A stretch of 64,000 nucleotides of DNA from Pyrrhoderma lamaoense (taxonomy: Eukaryota; Basidiomycota; Agaricomycetes; Hymenochaetales; Hymenochaetaceae): contig NBAZ01000007.1 of assembly GCA_002794735.1 (NCBI GenBank), forward strand, positions 1,364,001-1,428,000, in the 5' to 3' direction. Of this stretch, positions 24,243 through 35,073 are shown one piece after another; the first letter of the stretch is position 1, and the number at the start of each line of letters is the position of its first letter. The notes below the pieces were generated by a model. It saw only the letters and a list, made by a program, of their open reading frames with translations, was not told where the DNA came from and searched no databases. The position numbers and the translations under genes are program-made.

Positions 24243-24550
24243 GCACGTTGATGCTTCTTTTCACGTATAACTATTCACGACTACGAATGCCAATTTGCAA
24301 GAGTAAACTATTTTTTTGTTGTAGCGTTGTTTTTTGCTGTTTTTCCCCTACAAAATATTTTATCTACATACTGTTGTATATGTATGTATACCAGCCTCGT
24401 AATGTATCGTGTATCTAGAGTGGAATTAGTTTAATGTATACTTTGGGTTATGCCTTCCTCAAAAAGCATGTTTTTTTCACGTGCAAATACTTACTCGATC
24501 TCTCAATTCAAGCGTATCGTTATTATTGTACTACGCGTTAGAGAACCAAT
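24243..24550. other. Spacer between glutamate synthase and the deaminase gene
   Basis: 308 AT-rich bases: the 3' UTR of GLT1 and the promoter of the deaminase. ACGCGT (24534-24539) sits 11 bases before the deaminase ATG, too close to be a convincing upstream element. No gene. Confidence 0.5.
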
Positions 24551-25156
24551 ATGTCTACATTAGGTTCTGACTCGAGTTCAAAGGATAGATCAAGTCGAGA
24601 TGCGTTTGACTTCGAGATGATGACCTTGGCGCTTGCAGAGGCTAGAAAATGCGTGCCGAAGCCTACAGGATTCAGTGTGGGTTGCGTGTTGGTCGCATAT
24701 CTAGAAGAGGATCCAGAAATACCCGTTGTACTTGCGACGGGTTATAGTAGAGAGTTGGAGGGAAATACGCATGCTGAAGCAAATGCGCTTGAGAAAGCGA
24801 GGGCTCTTGGAGAAGATGACCTGCGTCGGTTGTTTTCACAAAATCAAAGTCAAAATCAGGATACTGGTGAAGAAAAAATGGTGCAGCCAGAGACAAAGAT
24901 GCTATCTATAGACGAACTACTGCGCACGGCAACGATATATACAACGATGGAACCATGCTCGGTACGCACCTCTGGACTTGCACCATGTGCAGATGCACTA
25001 ATCGCTGTGGGCGTGCGCCGCGTTGTGATTGGTGTCGGAGAACCCGACGATTTCGTTCACTGTGAGGGTACGAGAAAGCTTGAGGAGAATGAAATCAAGG
25101 TAGATTATCTCAAGGAATTGGAGAAGGAGTGTTTGGAAGTCGCACGAAAGAGTTAG
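24551..25156 (+). CDS. Cytidine-deaminase-fold enzyme, RibD/Rib2 pyrimidine deaminase type
   Basis: Single exon, 201 residues. The zinc site of the fold is clear: HAEANAL (His plus catalytic Glu) near residue 77, and the paired Cys in TMEPCSVRTSGLAPCADAL near residue 137. The long PCS-to-PC spacing is typical of the riboflavin-pathway deaminase branch (diaminohydroxyphosphoribosylaminopyrimidine deaminase). A glutamine-rich insert (FSQNQSQNQ) lies between the motifs. It ends in a basic, charged helix. The exact substrate is not proven: it could act in riboflavin synthesis or be a related fungal deaminase. No frame breaks. Confidence 0.75.
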   Translation: MSTLGSDSSSKDRSSRDAFDFEMMTLALAEARKCVPKPTGFSVGCVLVAYLEEDPEIPVVLATGYSRELEGNTHAEANALEKARALGEDDLRRLFSQNQSQNQDTGEEKMVQPETKMLSIDELLRTATIYTTMEPCSVRTSGLAPCADALIAVGVRRVVIGVGEPDDFVHCEGTRKLEENEIKVDYLKELEKECLEVARKS

Positions 25157-25415
25157 ACTAGATAACGAATTCAAAGGAGGTCACGGAATGGAGGTCATTT
25201 ATATAGTAACTGTGTTATTCCAATCTTGAAAATAGCTATACAAAGTTGTACTTGTACAATTCTTAGCTAATACAAATAGTATGTATACTTGTATGTGCAT
25301 CTATGAGTAAAATTGTTGCTTAACCTAATTCATTCCACTTCACATCCGAAGAGCATGATAATCAAGACATCTAATCAAAACATCCAACTAACATAACTTC
25401 CGACATATATGAAAT

Positions 25416-28400
25416 TTACCGCTTTTCAGTAGTTCGATCCAGCGATGCTTCGACGAGCTGGGACCATTCTGTGACTAGTTCACGACATGTATTGGCGTCC
25501 AAGTACTCACTCGAGTACTCAATCGAAATTCCGACGTTCTGCCCGCGCTCTACGATATCAACCAGAGCTGCTTCCTAAAATAATCAGGTCGAGTTAACGC
25601 GGTCTCTTTCCCTGAAATGAATAATCAAGTTACTCACCTCCATTATACTACAGATAGCTAGTTTCTCCGCTGTTGGCTTGGCTTCAGCATCGCCAACATC
25701 GGGAATAAAATAAGGAATCTACATGAAAATTGAAAGTTTTAGAGTTCAAAATATTTAGCCTGTAAAATATATAACTCACATTTATAGGTCGCAGTAACAC
25801 ATCATCCCCCCGAATCGTCATTCAAGTCCGTTTTCCCAACAATATTTACAAATACATTTAATAGAGTTTGATTTCCACTTCCGACCCATTGATACACGTC
25901 GTCTAGATGACTTTGTTCTACTGTAGCCGAGCGCTGTCTAAGTGTCGTCTGAACCTGGCTAGCCAGCTCCTGCAACGTACTGTTGACAGAAGTCACATGG
26001 ATAGGAAGGACGTTCATACTAGGCACTGCTAGTGAATCTACATCATCGATTACTCCGGTTCTTCCTAGATGCCATAGTCCGAATGTAGCCGAATTTGACT
26101 TGCTATAATGAGCCTGCACACGAGCCCAACAAGCCAAGAAGACTGCATTAAGCGAGACAGAGATATTATGTGCTCGTTGGCGAAGATCTACTAGATCAAG
26201 AACAGCGTTCTCATCAAAGTACAAGAGTCTCTTATATCCTTCCTTGGTTGGTGTAGTCAAAGAAGAAGAGGGTTTCCCTTGTCGAGTTGAGAATATGTTG
26301 CTGATAGAAGAAGATAGCCTACGAGCTTTTTTCTTTAGCGTAATCAAACTTAACGCCCTCTCCCGCTGCTTCTTATCAACAACCTTCTGAGGTCTGGTAA
26401 TAAAGACAGGCTAGATGACTTGGTCAGGTACGTTTCCCAATATTGTCTCTGCTCTTCTCGAGAAAGCGTGTTACAAGCATACAATAGTTGACTTAGGTGA
26501 CCCCGATTGCTTGGTTCCTCATCTCGATACAATCTTGCGAAGTCATCCAGAAGCAATCTCATACTCCAAGCATCGTACTGGAAGTGATGAAGGTGCAAAA
26601 TCAAGTACTTTTCGTTATTGATCTCGGAGTATATGGATTGTAGAGGGGAAACTCGGTCGAAAGGGGATGCGACACTACATCTTTCGCGATGTCTGCAATC
26701 GACTTATGCACATCTTGTTCCTCAGGTACCAGAGTCTTCAAAGACAAAGAACGTTTACTAGCACCGTTCTTGAAGGTGATGATATACAAGTTCTTTGAAT
26801 CTGTTGATGCGAACGTTGACCTTAAGATAGCATGCCTCTGAATAAGCTTATCCCACGCTTTCGACATCCTCTCCTTAAGTACATCCTCAGAAAGCTGGAA
26901 TACGAAGACGTGTTGAAAGCGTGATCGGTTGCTTAGCTGCCACATTCCGACTAACCATTTCATACCAGCAGTAGCCGGGTACACCCCTTCAACATCCTCC
27001 GGCGCTGCATCAAGGCGCTGCAATAGGGCAGTTTTCAATGCTGGGTCTACATGATAGCCTTCTACTTCTTTACGCTCATTTCCATCAGCCGGTTCCGAGT
27101 CCCCCTAGCGTCTTTAATGTACTTGTTATTGTTTTTCAAAAACTTAAGTACGTCTAAAGGTATGTCACAGTATAATACGTCAGCCGCTCTGAGTTTGATG
27201 CCCCCTGCTCGAGCTCGAGCCGATATTTGAATCGCGGAGATCGAGTCTACACCGAGCGAAACTAAGGGAGTATTGGGGTGAATATGTTCTCTGGGGACTT
27301 TCGTAGACTCTGCAATTATGTCCATGAAAACCGATAATCTCGAGTCTGATTCAACGAGCAACGTCTGATCACTTGAAGATTTCAGATTCCGGCTATCGGA
27401 TATGTCGTTATTACCACCGTCCTCGACAGGCTTATCATCAATGGGGAGGTAGGGAATGGCAGGTCCAGAGGGATCCTCGATGATTTCCATAAAGCCATCT
27501 CTAAACTCCTTGATTAGATTATCCGCGGTCTCCGCAGTGAAATAAGAACCCTGGCATGCAGCCATGATCTCGAACTCATCCTCCTTTTGATGGACTTCAA
27601 TATTTAATGGATACTAGGGATTCAAATTCTTGTTAGAGACGAAACTTGAAAATATTGACATTTTATTATTCTCACTTGAATTTTAGCAATCTCGTCTTCG
27701 GAATCATCAAATGACCACAGTTCATGCTTGTCCTCCTCCATAATTGGTTGAAATACGTAAATTGCATCCCACAGTGAACTTAGACCAAGTTTCCTCTGGA
27801 TTTCTCGTAAGGATGCATGTTGCCAGTTATGTGCAGCAGTGTTCTGCTTATGTATCGCTCGAACTAAGTCAATGTTTTTAGCATCTTTCCCAATCTTTGT
27901 TCGGCAAGGAATAGTGCTCTTCATACTATATATTAATTTCACAAAGAGAAGTTATACAGAAGGATATACTCACGATAACAGGTCCGAGAACGTTCTCCGC
28001 GTTTTTAACATTCCTCCCCGAAACAACGTGACCGAAGACAACATCTCTTCGGTTGTACAACCTGGCTAGCACCTTAGCCAATACGGCCTGCCCAAAGCAC
28101 TGTACCGTAACATCAAATAATCTTGTTGCGTCACTCATCCTTTGTCTATCTAGAGCAAGTGTACATGTTGCCGTGATTGATATCAACGGGCTTGTTGCTA
28201 CCAGACTTTCATCGTTGTCCCCTTCCGCAATGCTAGTAGCCTTCGAAGTAGATGAACCTTCCCGACCGTGTTGTGGTAAGCTAGGTCGTTCTAGGCCTGT
28301 AAGCTGACGAATCCAGAATTCCGTCCCGAAACGCTCTTGATATTCGAAATACCCAAGTAAGTCTGTGAACTGTGGTTCCGGCTCCAGTGTTTCGCCTTTA

Positions 28401-31400
28401 TAAAGCTTTTCTACAACTTCTTGTAGCCTAGAAATTGAGATTCCGTCATAAAGAGCATGGTGCAACACAAGCACAAGAGTAAGCGACAATTGGTGACTAC
28501 TCTCCAGATCGTCGGAAGTACGTTTGCGAGAGTACAGGCGCAAGTGCATAGGTGGATCGAAGAATTTTGTCTCAGATGAGTAATCGAGTTCTGTGATGTA
28601 CTTCTCAATTCTCTGTGTCAGTGACCCGTTATCTGCTAGTTGGATCTCCTCTTCACTCCACTTCATAACCGACAAGGTATGGACAATCTGGATCCATGAC
28701 CCTAGTTCTTCTACATAATGGAAAGAGGTTCTGAGCGTGTTGAAATACTTGGTAGCACCCTCCCAAGCTTTCTTCAGTCGACAAATATCAATATCTGGTA
28801 CTAGCGTGAATGGGAAACCGTGAATGTACAGGTGGCCGCCTGAACTAACAGTCTTGAGTAGATTAATCGGTAAACAATTAACATGCTATTCGAAGCCCAA
28901 AAGTATAAAATGTCTCACCTGGGAGAGCATTCCAGCCTGGAGGTAGTAGTCGGAAACACATCGATCTGATCTGCTTCACACAACTTGAACGCCCTGAGAT
29001 CGACGACTCTCTCTATTTCCCTCCTCTTCTCTATTAGCAAACCCTTCTCAATCTCATCGTTGCTATCTGCTTCCTTCTTTCCACTGGTAGTACCGGTAGC
29101 CACTGATGCCGCAGCAACGATGCCTCTTACACTTGGCCTCCTCATTATTTCCAAGGCGCTAACTTTCACCCCTTCTGCTCTCATCATCCGTGCAAGACCG
29201 ACGGATTTGATCGAGTCCAGTCCAAGTGCAATCAGTGATGCTGTCTTAGTCACCTGATCCTCTCCAATCCTCAAGAACTTGGACACAATTTTACGGATTC
29301 TCTCCTCCAGCTCAGGGTCAACCGGTTCTATACTGCTAAGTTCGTCACTATTCCCTCTCCAGAGTCTGTACCTCCCTGTGAGACTCCCAAGTATCTTGGC
29401 TTTGTAGAACTTTAGAAATAGTATGTGTTCCATCTACTAGAGCGATTGCGGTGGATTCGATGGCTTTTAGTAAAGTATCTACAAACTCTTGAGAGAGTGG
29501 ATCAGTGAATGCTCCATCCACGCGAACCTTTCCGTCTTTCTTGTCAATTACAACTTCCACAGCAAGTATATACTATGGTAATAGTTAGGAAATGACACGG
29601 ATTAAGTAGAACAAAACATTGGAAGACGTACATCTGCCTGAGGCTGCACACTCTCTTCAATCTTCCACACCCTTGTGTCTTCATGGTAGTCATCGATTGA
29701 GATCGAAAAAAGTACCTCAAATAATGGCCTCCCGGGTTGCAACCACGTTTGTACTCTCATGAGTGGTATGCTTTCATATGCGAGTACGCTTCCAATATCG
29801 TTCTGTACTGATCGTAGAACATCTGTACTGCCATCTGCTTTGACTCGCGCGGGTAGGACGTTCAGTAAAGGTGCGCGCACGTTGTTCACCTCTTCATCGG
29901 CAAATGATCTTCCGGAGCGGATGACCTATAATCACTATAAGTTAGTCTACTCCAATTTGTCTTCAAAGATACTAGGAATAGAGTAGGACACACCCCAAAA
30001 ACGACGTCTTGAATGGCATACATCTTCTCCCCAAGACAAACCCCAAATGCAGCAGTAAATATAGCTTGAACTGACACACTCCTCCCCGCCGCTCTCATCT
30101 CCCATTCACTTAGACCTGGATTCATTGTGATTGATCTGATCTGTGCACAGTCCCCCCATTTGCAAGTCGATGGGGAATCTTCGACCAATCGAACCCGTCG
30201 AAAGTCTTGCGCCAGAATTGAGCAGCTTCATCAGGGTCAACGTCATAAACCATAGTCAAAGCTCTTTCCAGCGGCGCGCCTACGATTTCAAGTTGAGTTT
30301 CTCCACAATCAGAGGCCTCTTTGAGGTATTGTGTTTCAACGTCTTTAAGTAATAATGGTAGCGAGATGCCGTCGTAGATTGCATGATGAATAGAAAGAGT
30401 CAAGTACCTTCTTCCTCGGTGTTCTGTCTTTGACTCTCCTCTGCTGCCGCTACCATTTCCCGAGTCGTCCTGATAAAGAGCAAGACGGAAGGCTGGCCTC
30501 GAACTAATGTTATCATTGATAGAGCGAGCAAACTCAAGTGCATCCCCGTTGATAAAATGTTTAGAGAAGGAGTTTTCTATACTAGGTTCTCTTGCACTGA
30601 AATCACTGAACTCATTGTCATTGATAATCAATGGGAGTGGTCGAACTTCCCAGGGTAATACACATTGTTGCGCCTCTGCGTCCAGAACGACCTGCACAAC
30701 CTCCGACGAGAAATGAAACACCGTCCTGATTTTTAGATAATAGTCAGTGTTGGTTACTTTGTTTAAGGGTGGTGTGTAACGTAAATCAGGGTCGAGAAGA
30801 AGTCAAAACAAAAAGTAACCTTATTTTGAAATTTTAAATAAGGGCAAGAATAGGATACGGCAAGAAAATCGACCAAATGTAAATCTCAAATCACCCCTTA
30901 ATTGATCAGGGGTTGAAGATAATCACGTTTTAAAGATAAGCACCATGTTCCGAAGAGAAAAAGAGGAGAGAGATGTTTTTTTCACAACGAACGAATGAAA
31001 CAAAGGATGACAAACCTTAATATCTCGCATCTTCTTACAACCTTCCTCCATGCCTCCTTCATTTTCGAGATATCTATGTCCCTCTGTAGTCCAGCACGAC
31101 ATGCTGTACATACAATGTCGCTAAATCTGCTGATCTGTAGAGTACACCGTCTTGGACAGGAAACGTGGGGAGAATTCGCTCTATCACTCCATAGGACGTA
31201 TTCTGCACTCTCTCTGTTCTCTGGGCTTCATAGATATATGAAGATAATGGTGAAGGGGTCTCATATACTTCTTCAACCTCTTTCCTCCATCTTATTGCAA
31301 AATCACTAACATACTTCACTCCCCTCTTACGATCCCCGGAAGTCCGTTCATGGATTCTATATTTGAATACCTTTGTACCAATGACACAATACCTCCAACA

Positions 31401-34400
31401 GTAGGGTTCTGCATCAACTCGCTCACACTCACATTGAAACTCTCACTAGAATCTTTCCCAGTGCTGACTATTCGTCTTAACTCGCCCGCGAGCTTCACAA
31501 ACTTGAGTGAGTCGAAACCAAGCTGGAAGAGGTTCGAAAACCATTTGAGCTCCTCGCGTTTTACATTCGCATGTCGTGTAATGAGGTCTAAGACCGGAAC
31601 ATCTTTCTCCTCAAATGGACGGTCCTTCTCTGCTTCTCCTCTCCTTTCCAAGACATCGGAGCCTCTTCCTTTCTCGCATCCGAAGCAGCGGCCCTTCCAA
31701 GTACATCCAAGCTCTCTTTGCAAAAGACCGCACCTAACGCCTTCCCATCTGTCTTTCCGTTCGGATTAAGAGGTAGGAAGTTTAGAGGAACAATATGCGC
31801 GGCCGCATGTAGCTCGCTAGCTCGCGCGCACAGGCCTTTGATATGGCTTGCATAAGCCCCTGAGGTACATCTCTAGGTGGTAGGACATTTGGTTGAGAGG
31901 TACGCCTATGCTGGATCGTAACAGATGCATCCCACGCGATGAATGTGACGAGTTGGTCGGCCTGAATTTGTGGATGCCGAGCTAAGATTGTCGATACATC
32001 TACCTTGGGTTTGTCTTTGGATACACTGTTTCTGGGCGAATCGGAGAAGAAAGATAAAGCAGCATTTCGTACGACAGATGAGACGCCTTCAGATTCAATC
32101 CGTACCCCTCGAAGCTTAATCTGTGTATCAATCCGGCCAAGGATTTCAATTGTCTCATCAGGCATAAGCCTCACTATACAGTAGTAGTGATAATGGAAGA
32201 ATCTTGAATAGATCGTTGTAGTAGAACGAGTAATGAGGAACGTACCTAAGTCTCCAGTCCTATATACTCTTTCTTCATTATATGTTATGAATGCCTTCTC
32301 TGTCAGATCTGGTCTCCCGTGGTACCCCTCCCCACAAGTCTGCCCCCAACTACAAGCTCTCCAACACCACCGCGAATAACCAAGTCAAGGTTTTCGTCAA
32401 GTACATAAGCAGAACAATTCTTGAATATCCGCCCCACACTTTCTTTCCGAGTGTTCCCGACATTAATCGGGCAGAACACCCAATCGTCACTTCACTCGGG
32501 CTAGTGGATCATTATGAGTATCGTTGTAAGTGTAATAGTAAAGTTTACAGAATGTTAGGAAAAGGGTGGAGAAAATGTATAAATGAGATGAAAAGGAAGA
32601 GAAGTGAGAATGATCGGACCTACCCATAAAAGTTTGCAAGTGTGACTAATGGGTGATCCGCCCACTTACTCAGAATCTGACATCACCCAGTTTAGAAAAG
32701 TTAGTTTACATGCGCATCATTGTGTCGCGGATGCAGATCATATTACGACACATACCGAATCACTCATTTTCTCTCCGCCGGCTGCAATGAACGCTAGATC
32801 CATTACCCCTCTTTCTTGACCATCTCCTTCGCTCTCATTCCCTTGTTTTGCTTCATCTTCCATAGCATTCAAGGTCGCTTCAATCAAGCTCGGAACAAGA
32901 CCAAGGTGAGTTATACCGAAAACCTTGATCCATCTAGGTAAATCCTCGAGTAGCTGCGAACGAGGTGCAGAAACAACCGTCCCTCCTATTGCAAGAGTTA
33001 CAAATGTCTCTGAGAGGTGTACATCAAAAGCGACCGCTGCAAGCGGGCAGGAGCAACAATACCGACCAACGGTCCGTTAACGACGGCCATATGTAATCAC
33101 ACATTGTCGTTACGAAAGAATATTCGAATGGTAAAAAGGGTTTGAGAGCATGAGGTTGAAGTGATTACCGATGATATGTGTCGGAAACTTACAGGCAATC
33201 GCGAGATACCTCGCTCTTTCCCACTGTCTCTTTCCCTCTCCAGCCTCCATGTTAAACGAACTCAGAGCCATGATCGCCTGGGCCAGTCCATCATGAGTCA
33301 ACAAGCAGCCTTTTGGGGTTCCTGTCGTTCCACTTGTATAAAGTAGGTAGGCCAGTCCTCAGGACGAGCATTGTTTATGTCTATGGATGGATAACTCGAA
33401 GACTCACGGAGCGCGGGACGGAGCGTGGGGAGTGTGTAAACGAATTTAGCATTCGAGTCATGGGCAATGAAATTCCGACGCTCTTCTGGGAGCTCCGCGT
33501 CAATCTGGTTATTAATATAGAATAAAGAAGAGTTGAAATTTCAGATCCAGCACACATGGAGAGATATTTTAGGGACACGACAAAGTAGAAGACGTACGGG
33601 GACATAGCATCCACCAGCCTTGAGTATACCTAACATAGCTATGAGAAATTCGGGTCCTCTGTGCATGCATAATGCGACGCGATCCTCATTTTGGAGGCCT
33701 TGTGCAGTGAGGTATGCTGCGAAAGCATTCGAACGGGTGTGGAGTTCGCCATAGGTCAGACGCTGGACGGAATTGAGAATTGCACTCGTGTCCGAGTCGT
33801 GTAAATATAGATCAGGATAGAACTCGAGCGCGGGAAGGGATGAACTGTGCCGAGGGATGAATTCCGAGACGAAGCGTGCTTCCGGTATATGGGTGTATGC
33901 GCATCCGATACTAGTATCTTGTGATGAAACGAGTGGTACGGAGGACTGAAGCGCTTTGGGGATAAAGGATAGGTCTTTTGGGGAGCTGAATTGGTTGGTG
34001 GAAATATGGTGTGCAAGGTGGCGGATCTGTTCTGCGAGCTGAGTTGCAGTAGATGGATGGAAGAATTGAGAGGAATATGTTATGAGAAGAGTAGACGGCT
34101 GAGGTATAGAGAGTACAAGAGGAAGGTCATAGCTCTCGTTCTGCGAAAGGGCGGCAAGGAATGGGCTCTGACCTGGGTCTAAATGTATCCCAAGAGAAAG
34201 TGAAATAGCCTGACTAGTAGAGTCTGCACACTCAATGAAAGAGATATTTTCGAGGACGTCATTCCAGGTTGGATATGAGTGCCACGTTATTCGAGCGGCT
34301 GTTACACTACTTGGGACTCCGCTAGTATATTGAGGCTGCCAAGCGAGCAGTACGTCGGCAGAAGCGCAGTAGGCCCCCAAACAGCGTGCAAGAGCTAGAA

Positions 34401-34524
34401 GAAGGATAGTTTCTGAGCATGGTGAGATGAGGTCGACAGAGATATTTTGACGGGAGGTGGGTGGGCGACGAAGACAGGATAAGTCCGGAAGGGATAAGAG
34501 GGCGTAGTCAGAAAAGAGAGCCAT
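25416..34524 (-). CDS. NPS2: Hydroxamate siderophore peptide synthetase, A-T-C-T-C-T-C (basidioferrin/type VI type)
   Basis: One adenylation domain and three thiolation-condensation pairs, the layout published for basidiomycete type VI synthetases that join three acylated N5-hydroxyornithines. Start at 34524 (MALFSDYALLSLPD); about 250 residues precede the A domain. A motifs: RLTYGEL, LKAGGCYVP, YLLYTSGTTGTPKG, NFYGPSEVTIG, YRTGDLVRL, GRIDTQIKLRGVRIE, LPLNPNGKTD. T domains: LGFDSLKF (about 31510), LGLDSIKS (29220) and LGVDSISA (27240), each with the phosphopantetheine Ser. C domains: HHAIYDGIS, HHALYDGIS and a variant HHFQYDAWS. It ends EASLDRTTEKR at 25416. About 14 introns, one of 290 bases and one of 156. 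Fourteen one-base frame changes occur, but every catalytic motif survives, so I read it as a functional gene with assembly errors. No thioesterase, as expected. About 2,500 residues. Confidence 0.88.
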
Positions 34525-35073
34525 GGAGGATGCGGAAGAGAGTGATTGAGGAGCAGCTAGAGGTATAATAAGTGGGATGGCCGAATACACCCGAATTAGG
34601 AAGCCATGTGCGATCGGCGTCACTGATTTGATAATATTGGATGCTTTGCTAAGCGAGATCCGTGAAATTTTGTCTTATCAGATTAAGCGGAATTATTATC
34701 TCCGACTCTCCCTCTGACCACCATCTACTGGCACTGTCGCCCACCTCCCCCCTCAGTGCGTAGTCGTTCATTCTCCCGAGCCAAGATTTTCCGTATGGTG
34801 TCATTCCACATGCATTTCTCATCTACTCGATCCACTTTTCCGTGCCCCGATCGCTCTCGCTTGTTTTTTTTTTCTTCTCAAATGTTGTCCTCCCATCTCG
34901 TTCGTCCGGCTGTCTTCGGGTTATTCCCTCTTCGCTGGTCCACATGGACGATTTAGGAAACCAGTCCCGTCATTAATTTCCCCACTTAAAAATCCATTCG
35001 CATATCGTCCCTTCCCTCATCCTTTCTCCCAGTCTGCACCCTTAATTATACCTGACCCTCCCAGACTACAGCC
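34525..35073. promoter_or_regulatory. Shared divergent promoter of the siderophore synthetase and monooxygenase genes
   Basis: 549 bases lie between the two start codons. The half near the synthetase holds the GATA elements listed separately. The half near the monooxygenase is pyrimidine-rich (many TCTC, CCCTC and a T9 run near 34865), like fungal initiator regions. Head-to-head order of synthetase and ornithine monooxygenase is a common siderophore arrangement and implies joint control. Confidence 0.7.
34626..34700. promoter_or_regulatory. Iron-responsive GATA-factor site cluster
   Basis: Three GATA cores in 75 bases. TTATCAGAT (34675-34683) is an exact reverse match to ATCWGATAA, the element bound by iron-sensing GATA repressors such as Urbs1, SRE/SreA and Fep1. 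ATTTGATAA (34626-34634) matches 8 of 9 on the plus strand. TTATCT (34696-34701) gives AGATAA on the minus strand. These repressors are known to shut siderophore genes when iron is ample. Location between the two siderophore genes makes function likely; binding is inferred. Confidence 0.7.

Noticed and set aside
33355..33404. A possible 50-base intron (GTGAGT...CTGAG) that would avoid the frame break before the A3 motif of the synthetase
   Set aside because: It would delete RPED, which stands directly before LAYLLYTSGTTG exactly as in other adenylation domains, and the acceptor is poor. A missing base explains the sequence better.
25416..34524. Reading the synthetase as a pseudogene because of many frame breaks
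   Set aside because: No motif is lost, no in-frame stop by substitution was seen, and glutamate synthase has the same kind of breaks. The adjacent monooxygenase is intact.
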